Source: Guptibacillus hwajinpoensis
GTDB lineage: Bacteria > Bacillota > Bacilli > Bacillales > Guptibacillaceae
Assembly: GCF_020524165.1 (NCBI RefSeq)
Contig: NZ_JAIVKU010000004.1
Coordinates: forward strand, 248,001-312,000
Length of the DNA: 64,000 nucleotides
Direction of reading: 5' to 3'
Position numbers and translations under genes: made by a program. Shown piece after piece: positions 18,267-27,994 of this stretch. The notes beneath the pieces were generated by a model. That model was not told where the DNA came from. It saw only the letters and a program-made list of their open reading frames with translations, and ran no database searches. Each line of letters starts with the position of its first letter. Within the stretch, counting starts at the first letter, position 1.

Positions 18267-19052
18267 TTACTTTGTTATTATGCTCCAAATGTGTTTCCAC
18301 CAAGGTTTTTTTTGTTGAGAAATTTGCTTGTTATGCATGATGTTTAGAGCAAGGTCAGGAACATCTGTCATTAAACCGTCAACTTCCCAATCGAGAAATT
18401 GTCTGATCCATTTTTCTTCATTGACCGTATAAGGGCGTACTTTTATACCGTGAGATCGAACGGTTTTAATAAGTGGTGCATGGATGGATTTGAAATGAGG
18501 ATGAATCGCTTTAGCTTTTAGTTTTTTGGCGTATTGCCATGGTTCATGTAAATTCCCTTTGTAAAGAGGTGCTGTTTCTAATTTAGACCATAATTTATGT
18601 ACTTCAATCAATCTTTCATGTTCAAAACTAGAAATCAGCGTGTTTTTATCAGAACGAAATTTTTTTATCATCGGTATGGCTGTTTGGGCGAGAAGATCAT
18701 CATTCTCTCGATAATATTTTAATTCAATATTTAGCCACAAATCAGGATAATTGGAAGCGAAAGTCAATACTTCCTCCAAAGAGGGAATGCGCTCGTGTTG
18801 AAACTTTGGAGAAAACCAGCTGCCAGCATCAAGCTTTTTAAGATCAGCAAAAGTAGTATCGGTCACAATTCCTTTCCCAGATGTCGTCCGCTTTAATGTA
18901 CGATCGTGAATGACAACAGGAACCCCATCTTTTGAAAGTTGGATATCAATTTCAATTCCTTCAGCTCCAAGCTCTACTGCTCGTTCATAAGCACTTATTG
19001 TATTTTCTGGACATTGTCGACTAGCGCCTCTATGAGCAAATATGATTGTCAT
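18267..19052 (-). CDS. Glycerophosphodiester phosphodiesterase (YqiK-like)
   Basis: About 261 aa GDPD TIM barrel. The catalytic block is FAHRGASRQCPENTISAY, followed by GIEIDIQLSKDGVPVVIHD with the metal-binding Glu/Asp pair, and ends DGLMTDVPDLA. No signal peptide is seen, so it acts in the cytoplasm on glycerophosphodiesters. ATG 19052 (MTIIFAHRG) fits the family start and has GGGG 6 bp upstream; ATG 19064 and TTG 19082 are in-frame alternatives. Confidence 0.85.
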   Translation of the reverse strand: MTIIFAHRGASRQCPENTISAYERAVELGAEGIEIDIQLSKDGVPVVIHDRTLKRTTSGKGIVTDTTFADLKKLDAGSWFSPKFQHERIPSLEEVLTFASNYPDLWLNIELKYYRENDDLLAQTAIPMIKKFRSDKNTLISSFEHERLIEVHKLWSKLETAPLYKGNLHEPWQYAKKLKAKAIHPHFKSIHAPLIKTVRSHGIKVRPYTVNEEKWIRQFLDWEVDGLMTDVPDLALNIMHNKQISQQKKPWWKHIWSIITK

Positions 19053-19166
19053 AATTTTCCCCATTTCTTCTGGTCTTTTCAAGTTTTGTATGTATAAAAT
19101 ATGATAAAGTAAACTCCCATTCGAACCTTTAGGAGAACTTGAACCTTACCTTAACGGTTTGAAAAT

Positions 19167-19223
19167 GGTTTAGGTGGTGAGACGGAGAGTCGTTCATAAA
19201 AGTCCGTCTATGCCCATTTAACC
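19167..19223 (+). other. Possible structured leader before yqjN
   Basis: A 7-bp perfect stem (AGACGGA / TCCGTCT) with a 16-nt loop is nested in imperfect outer pairing that closes with GGTT / AACC. It lies about 45 bp before the yqjN ribosome site, in a long 5' region (19083-19270). I match it to no riboswitch class I know. Confidence 0.3.
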
Positions 19224-19270
19224 TACCAAAAACAGGGGGATTTTGCAAAAAAAGAGGAGGGGGCGATGAG

Positions 19271-20887
19271 ATGGAGAAATGGCAATCAAAAGAAACGCTT
19301 ATGTATTTGTTATCGAGACTTGTCGAACATCAGAGTATAACAGGTTCTTACCCAGAGGTAGCACTTGCAGAATATATCCATCTTCAGCTTCAGGATTTAG
19401 ACTATTTTAAAGACAATCCTCAAATGCTTGCTCTTCATCCAACAAGTGATGGTCGTTCTTTTGTTACAGGGCTCATTAAGAATGGAACAGCGAAGAAAAC
19501 GGTCATTTTAATCAGTCATTTCGACGTAGTCGATATAGAAGATTACGGACAATTCAAAAATCTAGCATTCAGTCCGTACGATTTAACAGAAGAAATATAC
19601 AAGAATCTCGATAAAATGCCACTAGAAGTTCAGAATGATCTTGAGAGTGGAGAGTGGGTGTTTGGTCGAGGTGTGATGGATATGAAAGCCGGAATTGCCT
19701 TGCAGATGAGCATGCTTGAAAAAGCAAATGCAGGGGAGTTTGATGGGAATCTTTTATTTCTTACTGTTCCAGATGAGGAAGCCAATTCATTAGGGATGAT
19801 CGAAGCCGTTCCAGTGCTCGTTGAAATGGCGAAACAACATGATCTCACCTATACAGCGTGTTTAAATTCTGAACCTGTTTTCACTAACTATCCTGGTGAT
19901 CAAAATCTCTATGTTTATTCTGGATCAATTGGCAAGTTACTTCCTGGTTTTTTCTGTTATGGTCAAGAAACCCATGTTGGCGAGCCATTCTCTGGCTTAA
20001 ACGCGAATTACATGGTTGCAGAAGTAACAAAAGAGTTAGAATTAAATGCTGATTTCTGTGAAGTCGTTGATGGAGAGGTAACACCTCCGCCAACCAATTT
20101 AATGCAAAAGGATTTAAAAGAAGGATATTCGGTTCAAATTCCACATGTAGGAGTTACTCTATTTAACGTGCTTGGAATGGAGAGTAGTATCCAACAGATT
20201 ACAGATAAACTGATGAATGCCGTTAAAATTGCCGCCAGGCGTATTGAACTTCACTATTTAGAAAAAGCAACTGCCTTCTCTATGCTTCAAAGTTATGTTC
20301 CTGAGCCATTTAAGGTAAACGTGCTAACCTACGAACAACTTCATCAACGGGCTGTTACTTTGTTTGGAGAAGCCGAAATTAAACGTCGGCAGGATTACAT
20401 CTCGGCAAACTTTAAAGATCTTGGCGATCGAGATCTTTCAACTCGAATGGTGTTTGATCTTGCGGCGCTTTGTAAAGATGATGGGCCAATGATCGTTCTT
20501 TTTTATAACCCGCCGTTCTACCCGGCCGTTTCTTCTCGTCATGATCCATTTATTCAAGAAACGATTCAACGTGTCATGGCCTATAGTGACACAAAGCATG
20601 AAGTGAAGTTGAAACCGCAACATTACTTTCCAGGGCTCTCTGATTTAAGCTTTGTTGGGTTAGAACGAACGAAGGAAACCATTAAGCCACTAATGTGCAA
20701 TATGCCTTTATATGGGCAATCTTACACATTACCACTCGAGGCGCTGGAACAATTGAAGGTTCCTGTTATGAATCTTGGACCAAAGGGAAGAGATGCGCAT
20801 AAATGGACTGAGCGACTTGAACTAACCTATTCTTTTGAAACGCTACATGAAATGCTTCCTTATACAATTAAACAACTCCTGCGGTAA
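19271..20887 (+). CDS. yqjN: M20-family peptidase, RocB-like (YqjN)
   Basis: 538 aa. M20 metal-site motifs are SHFDVV, FGRGVMDMKAGIA and VPDEEANSLG. The long insert and C-terminal extension match the RocB/YqjN branch. RocB is needed for arginine and ornithine use in B. subtilis, but its exact reaction is unclear. A very strong ribosome site (GAGGAGGGGG) precedes the ATG. It follows namA, as yqjN follows yqjM in B. subtilis. Confidence 0.85.
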   Translation: MEKWQSKETLMYLLSRLVEHQSITGSYPEVALAEYIHLQLQDLDYFKDNPQMLALHPTSDGRSFVTGLIKNGTAKKTVILISHFDVVDIEDYGQFKNLAFSPYDLTEEIYKNLDKMPLEVQNDLESGEWVFGRGVMDMKAGIALQMSMLEKANAGEFDGNLLFLTVPDEEANSLGMIEAVPVLVEMAKQHDLTYTACLNSEPVFTNYPGDQNLYVYSGSIGKLLPGFFCYGQETHVGEPFSGLNANYMVAEVTKELELNADFCEVVDGEVTPPPTNLMQKDLKEGYSVQIPHVGVTLFNVLGMESSIQQITDKLMNAVKIAARRIELHYLEKATAFSMLQSYVPEPFKVNVLTYEQLHQRAVTLFGEAEIKRRQDYISANFKDLGDRDLSTRMVFDLAALCKDDGPMIVLFYNPPFYPAVSSRHDPFIQETIQRVMAYSDTKHEVKLKPQHYFPGLSDLSFVGLERTKETIKPLMCNMPLYGQSYTLPLEALEQLKVPVMNLGPKGRDAHKWTERLELTYSFETLHEMLPYTIKQLLR

Positions 20888-20957
20888 AGCGTTTTTCTTC
20901 TACATGAGAAGGGAAGTTTGCTATCATGTAAGAATCCAGTTGAAAAGGAGATTCTTT

Positions 20958-21353
20958 ATGATAAAAACGTTTCGTCGGATTGGGCTAGTGCTATTTGCTC
21001 TCTTCTTTATTTTTGCGGGTATTGCGCATTTTGTCCAAGGAGAAGGCTTCGCAGCAATGATTCCTGAATGGGTACCTTTCAGGCTTGGGGTGATTTATGT
21101 AACAGGAGTTCTTGAAATTGTATTAGCTATTTTGCTCCTCGTTCCATCTACGCGTAAGCAGGCACGATTTTGGACGGCAGTTTATTTAATTCTTATTTTC
21201 CCCGCCAATATTTATGCAGCGATTGCTGGTGTTCCAGCACCTGGACAGGAAGAAGCAAATACCATGTTACTTTGGATTCGATTACTCTTTCAACCATTAT
21301 TAATTTGGTGGGTGCTATGGGCTGCCAAACAAAAGGATCATTCATCATTTTAA
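20958..21353 (+). CDS. DoxX-family small membrane protein
   Basis: 131 aa with four hydrophobic segments. It opens FRRIGLVLFALFFIFAGIAHF, contains PEWVPFRLGVIYVTGVLEI and ends in a short charged tail. DoxX-like proteins are four-helix membrane proteins of mostly unknown role, some linked to redox processes. AAAAGGAG lies 7 bp before ATG 20958; an upstream in-frame extension to 20835 overlaps yqjN and is not supported. Confidence 0.8.
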   Translation: MIKTFRRIGLVLFALFFIFAGIAHFVQGEGFAAMIPEWVPFRLGVIYVTGVLEIVLAILLLVPSTRKQARFWTAVYLILIFPANIYAAIAGVPAPGQEEANTMLLWIRLLFQPLLIWWVLWAAKQKDHSSF

Positions 21354-21459
21354 AACGTATTATAGAAGTTCCTTCATGTTCGCTATTTTGGTTCATCATA
21401 GTATCTTGTTAAATGGGAAGAATAATGACAAAACAAGTTCGTGAGGGGGAAACAGAGTA

Positions 21460-21666
21460 GTGGAGCAAGTAACCTTTAAAATTGATGGAATGACTGGTGA
21501 TTATTGTGCAGCAGTGATTCGTAGCGCCTTACTAGAACTAGGTGGTGTTTCAGCTGTTGAAATTCATTTTAAAGAAGGAAATGCAGATGTTACCTTTGAT
21601 CCAAGCAAGGTTTCTCGGTCAGCTTTGCAAGAAATAGTGGAAAACCAGGGATACGTTGTCTCATAG
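21460..21666 (+). CDS. Heavy-metal-associated (HMA/CopZ-like) domain protein with only one cysteine of the CxxC motif
   Basis: 68 aa ferredoxin-like fold of the HMA family: VTFKIDGMT opening, VEIHFKEGNADVTFDPSKVS and a C-terminal ENQGYVV. The metal-binding loop, normally MxCxxC, reads MTGDYC: the first Cys is Gly, so two-cysteine Cu(I) binding is not possible in the usual way. GAGGGGG precedes the GTG start at 11 bp. A terminator follows directly. Confidence 0.8.
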   Translation: MEQVTFKIDGMTGDYCAAVIRSALLELGGVSAVEIHFKEGNADVTFDPSKVSRSALQEIVENQGYVVS

Positions 21667-21667
21667 A

Positions 21668-21696
21668 AAAACCAGCTGACTTGTCAGCTGGTTTTT
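21668..21696. terminator. Bidirectional terminator (HMA gene / azoR)
   Basis: A perfect 13-bp stem AAAACCAGCTGAC / GTCAGCTGGTTTT with a 2-nt loop, T run on both strands, between convergent genes. Confidence 0.88.
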
Positions 21697-21711
21697 AATA
21701 AGTGAATTATT

Positions 21712-22347
21712 TTAGAATGTGTGTGCAGCATCTTTCGCGCGTGCAATTGCATTTTGTTTAATTTCTTCTGCTTTTTCTGGCATCGCGTTATGACCTTCTA
21801 CAAAAAGTCCTTCGTAGCTTGGAACGCCGTAGAATTGCATCATCGTTGTAAAATAGCGATGTCCCATCTCCATTTCTGCTGCAGGACCTTCTGAATAAAC
21901 ACCGCCACGAGCTTGAATGTGAATCGCTTTTTTATCGGTTAAAAGACCAACTGGCCCATTTTCAGTATATTTAAAGGCTTTACCAGCTACTGATACAGAA
22001 TCAAAATATGCTTTCATTACTGGAGGGAAGGAAAAATTCCAGAGTGGTGTTACAAATATATATTTATCCGCTTCAATAAATTCTTCACTTAATTCACTAA
22101 GACGCTGTACTTTTTCTTGCTCACTAGCAGATAATTCTTCGAAACCTTTGCCGGACTGTAATTTTCCCCAGCCGCTAAAAACATCCGCATCGATTTGAGG
22201 GATGTGCTCACGATAAAGGTCAAGGTGAACAACTTGATCGTTTTCATTTGTTTCCTTGTATGTGTCAATAAAAGCTTTCCCTACTGCCATACTATAAGAT
22301 TGTGTATCATCGTGTGGATGTGCTGTGATGTATAATACTTTTGCCAT
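21712..22347 (-). CDS. azoR: FMN-dependent NADH-azoreductase
   Basis: About 211 aa flavodoxin-like quinone reductase. It shows [35 protein letters not shown] (FMN contact) and [17 protein letters not shown]. The family reduces quinones and azo compounds with NADH and is induced by thiol-reactive electrophiles. I chose ATG 22347 (MAKVLYIT); the upstream ATGs at 22368 and 22359 overlap the AAAGGA ribosome site. An inverted repeat upstream may be a MarR-type operator. Confidence 0.88.
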   Translation of the reverse strand: MAKVLYITAHPHDDTQSYSMAVGKAFIDTYKETNENDQVVHLDLYREHIPQIDADVFSGWGKLQSGKGFEELSASEQEKVQRLSELSEEFIEADKYIFVTPLWNFSFPPVMKAYFDSVSVAGKAFKYTENGPVGLLTDKKAIHIQARGGVYSEGPAAEMEMGHRYFTTMMQFYGVPSYEGLFVEGHNAMPEKAEEIKQNAIARAKDAAHTF

Positions 22348-22382
22348 TTCAATGTTCATTCCTTTCATGATGTGTGAATTTA

Positions 22383-22411
22383 TCTCGAATTAAATTATTC
22401 TTAATTCAAGA
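22383..22411 (-). promoter_or_regulatory. Inverted repeat upstream of azoR, possible MhqR/YodB-type operator
   Basis: GAATTAA - 7 nt - TTAATTC is a perfect 7-bp inverted repeat that extends outward to TCT / AGA with one mismatch. It lies about 36 bp upstream of the azoR start. In B. subtilis azoreductase genes are controlled by the MarR-type repressors MhqR and YodB through similar AT-rich palindromes; a MarR gene of this kind lies at 57966. Confidence 0.4.
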
Positions 22412-22483
22412 CAAATTATAAAGGATGTTGATTTTGGATTCAAGTATTTTGCTTATAATCATGATTATTTAGGTTGAAGTGGA

Positions 22484-22513
22484 ATGAAAAAAGCCTTGCT
22501 TTTTAAGCGAGGC
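22484..22513 (-). terminator. Terminator of the 45-aa gene
   Basis: On the minus strand a 9-bp stem (GCCTCGCTT / AAGCAAGGC, one G-U pair) with a 3-nt loop is followed by TTTTTT. It starts immediately after the stop codon. Confidence 0.8.
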
Positions 22514-22651
22514 TTAGCTTTTAGGCTGCTGAAATGGATTACCGCTGAGGTTTTTTCTGGCTTCATCTGTAAGTATGAAAGGTTGCTTTTTTTCAACAGG
22601 GGTTGAAGAGGTACTAGAGCTTCCATCAAAATGAATTGGTTTACCAATCAT
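22514..22651 (-). CDS. Small protein of unknown function (45 aa)
   Basis: 45 codons beginning MIGKPIHFDG, then a Ser/Thr-rich stretch and a polar C terminus ending NPFQQPKS. Support comes from a strong ribosome site (AAGGAGG, 8 bp before the ATG) and a terminator exactly at the stop. No transmembrane segment or known motif. I do not recognise the family. It is transcribed away from cls and towards azoR. Confidence 0.7.
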   Translation of the reverse strand: MIGKPIHFDGSSSTSSTPVEKKQPFILTDEARKNLSGNPFQQPKS

Positions 22652-22855
22652 TAGATCGCCTCCTTGTCTCTATTACGTTTATTTTACTTTGTATTTCAAA
22701 CAAATGGAAGGTGTTCCATGATTTTAAAGGTGAATTTCTTCTATAAAAAAGAAAATGTGATATCTTTAGATTGTGAATCTTAATTACGAGCTTAAAATGA
22801 TGTAAACTTAATTCACGACGTAACTTGTTAGGGTCTTCGCTAAAGGAGCTATTTT

Positions 22856-24301
22856 ATGCACATTATATCAATTTTATTAGGGGTTTTATTTGTACTTAAT
22901 CTTGGTTTTGCCGCTCTCGTTATTTTTCTTGAACGTAAAGATGCTGGTGCAACATGGGCCTGGCTAATGGTTTTGCTTTTTATCCCTCTTCTTGGTTTTG
23001 TCATGTACTTGGTCTTTGGTCAAAACCTCAGCAGAAGGCGGTTATTCGATTGGGATAACATTAAGAAAGTAGGAATTGAGGATTTAATAGAGGAACAGGT
23101 TAGTGAAATTAAAAGCGGTGTTTATCCATTTAGGCATGAGGAAATTGCGCGACATAAGGACTTGATTTATATGCATCTCGTTAATGATGATGCCGTGCTA
23201 ACACAGGACAATGCGATTCACATTTTTTCAGACGGTAAAAAAAAGTTTGATTCTCTTCTTGAAGATATTGGGCGTGCTAAGGATCATATTCATTTCCAAT
23301 ATTACATTTTCCAAAAAGATGAATTGGGAAGGCGAATTGTAGAAAAGCTCGCTCAAAAGGCGCGAGAAGGCGTAAAGGTTCGCGTTCTTTATGATGAGAT
23401 GGGGTCACGAAAAACTAGGAAGCGTTTTTTCAGAGAGCTGATTGAAGCAGGTGGAGAAGTGGAGGTCTTTTTCCCCTCACGTATTCCTTATGTTAATACG
23501 CGATTGAATTACCGGAACCATCGTAAGCTTGTTATAATTGATGGAGTCCTTGGTTATGTTGGTGGATTTAATGTGGGGGATGAGTATCTTGGATTAAACC
23601 CGAAGTTTGGATATTGGCGAGATACACACCTTCGTATCGAGGGAAGTGCAACCCTCGCTATGCAAACTAGGTTTTTGCTAGATTGGAATCATGCTGCACG
23701 CAATAAGGTAGGATATGAATCTTGCTATTTCCCAATCATTGAACCAATAGGGAAAGCTGGTGTTCAAGTTGTTAGCAGTGGACCAGATTCTGAATGGGAA
23801 CAAATCAAGAATGGATATATTAAGTTAATCACTTCTGCAAAACGAACGATCTTTATCCAAACGCCTTATTTTATACCTGATGCTAGCCTTTTAGATGCCC
23901 TGCGCATCGCAGCTCTTAGCGGTGTAGATGTTAAATTAATGATTCCTAACAAGCCTGATCACCCATTTGTCTATTGGGCAACCTATTCCTATGTTGGCGA
24001 ACTACTAAAAGCAGGTGCAAGAATATACATTTATCAAAATGGTTTTGTTCATGCAAAAACGATCACGGTCGATCGTGAAATTTCTTCTGTCGGAACCGCA
24101 AATATCGATGTGCGCAGTTTCCGATTAAACTTTGAAGTCAATGCCTTTATCTATGATGAACATATATCCACAGAATTAGAGAATGTTTTTATTGAAGATA
24201 TGAAGAAAAGCGTGGAATTAACGGAAGAAGCCTATTTAGATAGGTCTCTTTGGATTCGATTTAAAGAGTCGATCTCAAGATTGCTGTCTCCTATTTTATA
24301 A
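22856..24301 (+). CDS. cls: Cardiolipin synthase
   Basis: 481 aa phospholipase D superfamily protein. Two N-terminal membrane segments (residues 3-60) are followed by two HKD motifs: HRKLVIIDG (about residue 222) and HAKTITVD (about 400), each with a downstream G-N/A-NID type element (GGFNVGDEY, GTANIDVRS). It condenses two phosphatidylglycerols into cardiolipin at the membrane. AAAGGAG lies 7 bp before the ATG. Monocistronic with its own terminator. The preceding 200 bp show no other gene. Confidence 0.94.
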   Translation: MHIISILLGVLFVLNLGFAALVIFLERKDAGATWAWLMVLLFIPLLGFVMYLVFGQNLSRRRLFDWDNIKKVGIEDLIEEQVSEIKSGVYPFRHEEIARHKDLIYMHLVNDDAVLTQDNAIHIFSDGKKKFDSLLEDIGRAKDHIHFQYYIFQKDELGRRIVEKLAQKAREGVKVRVLYDEMGSRKTRKRFFRELIEAGGEVEVFFPSRIPYVNTRLNYRNHRKLVIIDGVLGYVGGFNVGDEYLGLNPKFGYWRDTHLRIEGSATLAMQTRFLLDWNHAARNKVGYESCYFPIIEPIGKAGVQVVSSGPDSEWEQIKNGYIKLITSAKRTIFIQTPYFIPDASLLDALRIAALSGVDVKLMIPNKPDHPFVYWATYSYVGELLKAGARIYIYQNGFVHAKTITVDREISSVGTANIDVRSFRLNFEVNAFIYDEHISTELENVFIEDMKKSVELTEEAYLDRSLWIRFKESISRLLSPIL

Positions 24302-24323
24302 ATATTTTCCTATTCCTTTTCGA

Positions 24324-24353
24324 AAAGCGTGCTACTCTAGCACGCTTTTTTTA
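24324..24353 (+). terminator. Terminator of cls
   Basis: Stem AAAGCGTGCT / AGCACGCTTT with a short loop followed by a run of T. Confidence 0.9.
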
Positions 24354-24518
24354 TATGATTTACGGAATATAAGAGGCATTTCATGAAACATTCCTTTCTT
24401 CTATTTCGTATAGCTTATAGATGCAAAAGTTTGAATATATTTTCTAATAAGGAAAAAAGTCCTAAAGATCCTGTGTTATGATAGTTGGGAAGATAAGGAA
24501 ATGAGCGGGGGATAGTCT

Positions 24519-26561
24519 ATGATTAAGGAAAAAATGAAAAAAACACACGTGCCGTTTCGGCTGAATATTTTATTTCTATTTGTTTTTTTATTATTTTCAG
24601 TTCTTATACTAAGACTTGGGATGATTCAAATTGTACAGGGGGAAGATTTTGAAAGGATATCAGAGCAAACCGAAAATGTGACAGCAAAATCATCTGCTCC
24701 GAGAGGGAAAATGTATGATCGGTATGGACGAGTCCTTGTCGATAATGAGCCTACGTTTACGTTAACGTATATACGAAATCAAAATACGACACAGCAGGAA
24801 AGGCTTGAAGTGGCTCGCAAACTAGCTTCATTTATTGAAATGGATACGGATAAGGTGACGGAACGCGATTTAAAAGATTTCTGGATTATCACTAGACCAG
24901 AAAAAGCCAAAGCGAAATTATCGGATGAAGAATGGGAGGAACTTGAATCTAAAAAGGCTTATCAGCTTCAAATTGATCGCATAAAGGAAGAAGATCTTAA
25001 GGACGTTACGAGTGATAAAGATGAAATGAAAATTGCTGCAATCAAGCGACAAATGGATTCTGGGTATGCGCTTTCTTCTCAATCCATAAAAAAAGGGTTA
25101 ACGCGGGAAGAAATTGCACAGGTTAGTGAAAACCTTGAAGATTTGCCCGGTGTCGATATATCTCCAGATGCTGAACGCGTCTATCCTTATGAGGAAACGA
25201 TGGAAACGATGTTTGGTAATCTCGGACAAATTCCAAAAGAATCATTGGATGCTTATACGATGAAAGGTTACGATAATAACGATCTTGTTGGCATCAGCTA
25301 TCTTGAAAAGCAGTATGAAGATTTATTAAGAGGTCAGAAATCCATGAAGAAATATGTTACGGACAAATCAGGAAAGCCAATTGGGGAACCTGAAGTGATT
25401 CCTGGAAAAAGAGGGAATGATCTAGTTTTAACAGTCGATATTGATCTGCAACAGGAGCTTGAAACGATTCTTGAAGAAGAATTAAGAAAAGCAAGAGCGC
25501 GCGGGAATCCATATGCAGACCGTGCATATGCGATCGGAATGGATCCAGAGACAGGTGAGATATTAGCGTTCGGCGGAACGAAATATAGCTCTAAGGACAA
25601 TGACTATATTGAATATTCGTATGGAACTTTGTCAGAAGCATACGAAATGGGCTCAGCAGTAAAAGGAGCATCTGTGCTAACGGGCTATGAAACGGGAGTC
25701 ATTAGTCACGGAACAACCCTATTTGATACCCCAATTTCTATACCTGCTACTAAAGATAAAGCCTCATATGCAAACCTTGGTTGGGTGAATGATGTCGAAG
25801 CGCTAGAACGATCTTCCAACGTCTACATGTTTAGGATCGCTATGATGATGGCAGGTTATGATTATGTTCCAAACACAAGTGGGATACCATGGGATCCAAA
25901 TACATTTAATGAGGTTCGCTATCATTTTAATCAATTTGGCCTTGGAAACAAGACAGGAATTGATATGCCGATCGAAACCACGGGAATTAATGGTGGTATT
26001 CAGCAAATTGGTAACCTGATGGATTTAATGATTGGCCAATTTGATACGTACACGCCTCTTCAGATGGCTCAATATATTTCAACGATTGCAAACGACGGGA
26101 AAAGAATTCAGCCCCATTTCTTAAAAGAAGTTCATGAAGCATCCAACGTCGATGGCTTGTCGAATATTATTGTGGATCAGTTTGATACAAATGTGATGAA
26201 TCGGATTCAAATGAGTCAAAGCGATATTACTCGTGTACAAAATGGCTTGTGGCGAGTAACGAATGGCAGCAATGGTACTGCGACGAAGTATTTTAAAGGA
26301 GTAGATTTTACTCATGCGGGTAAAACTGGTACCGCTGAAGTGAAGTTTGGACCTAATCATAATATTGATGGATTTAATTTAACTTTTGTCGGTTATGCTC
26401 CTTATGAAAACCCTGAAATCGCGTTAGCTGTCGTCGTTCCAAGTTTGAGTAGTGATCGAAATGAATCAGTCAACAAAGATATTGCAAGGCGGCTATTTAA
26501 AGCTTATTTCGATCTGAAAGATGAACCGAAACCTGTAGCACCTACGGAAGAGAAAGAATAA
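24519..26561 (+). CDS. pbpA: Class B penicillin-binding protein (PbpA/PBP2a-like transpeptidase)
   Basis: 680 aa. One N-terminal anchor helix (residues 14-40) is followed by the PBP dimerisation/pedestal domain (APRGKMYDRYGRVL) and a transpeptidase domain with all three motifs: SAVK (SxxK, about residue 385), SSN (about 430) and KTG (about 600). The N-terminal sequence and length fit the rod-elongation PBPs PbpA/PbpH of B. subtilis. It cross-links peptidoglycan outside the membrane. A GGGGGA ribosome site precedes ATG 24519. The paralogue assignment is less sure than the class. Confidence 0.9.
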   Translation: MIKEKMKKTHVPFRLNILFLFVFLLFSVLILRLGMIQIVQGEDFERISEQTENVTAKSSAPRGKMYDRYGRVLVDNEPTFTLTYIRNQNTTQQERLEVARKLASFIEMDTDKVTERDLKDFWIITRPEKAKAKLSDEEWEELESKKAYQLQIDRIKEEDLKDVTSDKDEMKIAAIKRQMDSGYALSSQSIKKGLTREEIAQVSENLEDLPGVDISPDAERVYPYEETMETMFGNLGQIPKESLDAYTMKGYDNNDLVGISYLEKQYEDLLRGQKSMKKYVTDKSGKPIGEPEVIPGKRGNDLVLTVDIDLQQELETILEEELRKARARGNPYADRAYAIGMDPETGEILAFGGTKYSSKDNDYIEYSYGTLSEAYEMGSAVKGASVLTGYETGVISHGTTLFDTPISIPATKDKASYANLGWVNDVEALERSSNVYMFRIAMMMAGYDYVPNTSGIPWDPNTFNEVRYHFNQFGLGNKTGIDMPIETTGINGGIQQIGNLMDLMIGQFDTYTPLQMAQYISTIANDGKRIQPHFLKEVHEASNVDGLSNIIVDQFDTNVMNRIQMSQSDITRVQNGLWRVTNGSNGTATKYFKGVDFTHAGKTGTAEVKFGPNHNIDGFNLTFVGYAPYENPEIALAVVVPSLSSDRNESVNKDIARRLFKAYFDLKDEPKPVAPTEEKE

Positions 26562-26567
26562 AATAAG

Positions 26568-26597
26568 AAAAGCCTCGCCATCGCGGCGAGGCTTTTG
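26568..26597. terminator. Bidirectional terminator between pbpA and the NSS transporter gene
   Basis: Perfect 8-bp GC stem GCCTCGCC / GGCGAGGC flanked by AAAA and TTTT, 5-nt loop, between convergent genes. Confidence 0.9.
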
Positions 26598-26602
26598 TTT
26601 GT

Positions 26603-27946
26603 TTACCAAACCCCAAGAACATCTAGCATAACGAATAGAATAAGAAGCGGTGCGACGAAACGAATAAGGAAATACCACGTTTCGAACAAGCCTTTCTTTA
26701 ATCCACTACCACGTTTCAATTCTTCATATAGGGCAGATTTTTTCATTTTTAAAGGAACGAAAAGAGATATTAATAAAGCCCCGATTGGGAGTAGAACATT
26801 ACTCACCGCATAATCAGCTAAATCAAAAATCGTTTTATTAAATAAGGTGACATCGCTTAAAACACCGTATGAGAGAGCTGATGGAATGCCAACTGCGAAA
26901 ATGGCAAGTCCGATGATCCAGGCCCACTTTTTTCGTTTCTGAAGTTCTCCTTTAGAAATAACTGAAACAATGATTTCGAGCATTGAGAATGCGGAAGTTA
27001 AAGCCGCAAACAAGAATAGAACTAAAAAGGCAATGAAAAAGAGCATTCCGAAAGGTAATTGACCAAATACTGTCGGAAGCACATTAAATAAGAGAACGGG
27101 ACCAGCTCCAGCTTCAAGGTCGAAAGCGAAGACTGCAGGAAAGATGGCTAAGCCAGCAAGAAGAACGATAAAAATGTTCATGACCACAATTGAAAGAGCA
27201 GATCGTGGTAAGCTTTGCGTTTTCGGTAAGTAAGAACTATACGTGACCATAACCGATACTCCGACACTTAGTGTGAAGAAAGATTGCCCCATTGCTTCTA
27301 AGATGGTTTGAGACGTTACTTTTGAAAAATCAGGTTGAAGCAAGAATAATATACCTTCCATTGAACCTTCTAGCGTAACGGCTCGAATGACTAGAATAAT
27401 GAAGAGAAGAAATAAAGCCGGCATCATGACTTTACTTGCTTGTTCAATCCCTTTTTCAACACCTCTTGCTACGACAAGAATAGTTAAAATAATGAAAATA
27501 AACTGCGAGAAAATACTAATAAATGAGTTTGAGATCGTTGTTCCAAATACTTGCGCGTATTCATCGGATGAAAGTCCGGTTAACTCTCCTGTAATGGCTT
27601 TATACAGATAGGCAATGATCCATCCCCCGATGACACTGTAAAAGGATAGTAAGATGAAAGAAGTAACCATCCCCATAATTCCAACACGATACCACTTTGA
27701 TTCCGGTGATATGGTTTTATAAGAATCTACTGCGTTGCTTTGAGCGGTTCGCCCTATTGAAAATTCCGCTAGGAGAAGTGGAAGGCCAAGGATCAACGTA
27801 AATAAGATAAAGATTAGAAAGAAAGCGCCCCCTCCATTTTGACCTGCGGTGTACGGGAATTTCCATATGGCTCCAAGACCAATCGCTGATCCTGCTGCAG
27901 CGAGAATAAATCCAAGTCTTGAAGACCACTGTTCGTTTTGACTCAT
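26603..27946 (-). CDS. Sodium:neurotransmitter symporter (NSS/SNF) family amino acid transporter
   Basis: 447 aa with about eleven to twelve membrane segments. The N terminus [20 protein letters not shown] and [16 protein letters not shown] form the sodium and substrate site typical of LeuT-fold NSS proteins (YocR/YhdH type). It imports an amino acid with sodium. A T-box leader precedes it; its specifier reads as Phe, which suggests phenylalanine or another aromatic amino acid as substrate. AAAGGAG precedes the ATG at 8 bp. Confidence 0.9.
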   Translation of the reverse strand: MSQNEQWSSRLGFILAAAGSAIGLGAIWKFPYTAGQNGGGAFFLIFILFTLILGLPLLLAEFSIGRTAQSNAVDSYKTISPESKWYRVGIMGMVTSFILLSFYSVIGGWIIAYLYKAITGELTGLSSDEYAQVFGTTISNSFISIFSQFIFIILTILVVARGVEKGIEQASKVMMPALFLLFIILVIRAVTLEGSMEGILFLLQPDFSKVTSQTILEAMGQSFFTLSVGVSVMVTYSSYLPKTQSLPRSALSIVVMNIFIVLLAGLAIFPAVFAFDLEAGAGPVLLFNVLPTVFGQLPFGMLFFIAFLVLFLFAALTSAFSMLEIIVSVISKGELQKRKKWAWIIGLAIFAVGIPSALSYGVLSDVTLFNKTIFDLADYAVSNVLLPIGALLISLFVPLKMKKSALYEELKRGSGLKKGLFETWYFLIRFVAPLLILFVMLDVLGVW

Positions 27947-27994
27947 GATGATGCTCCTTTCATTATTTATTGAATGCTGACTCCGTTATTCCAC

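Noticed and set aside
22719..22784. 21-codon frame before cls with AAGGTG upstream
   Set aside because: Short, no terminator or recognisable peptide; likely chance.
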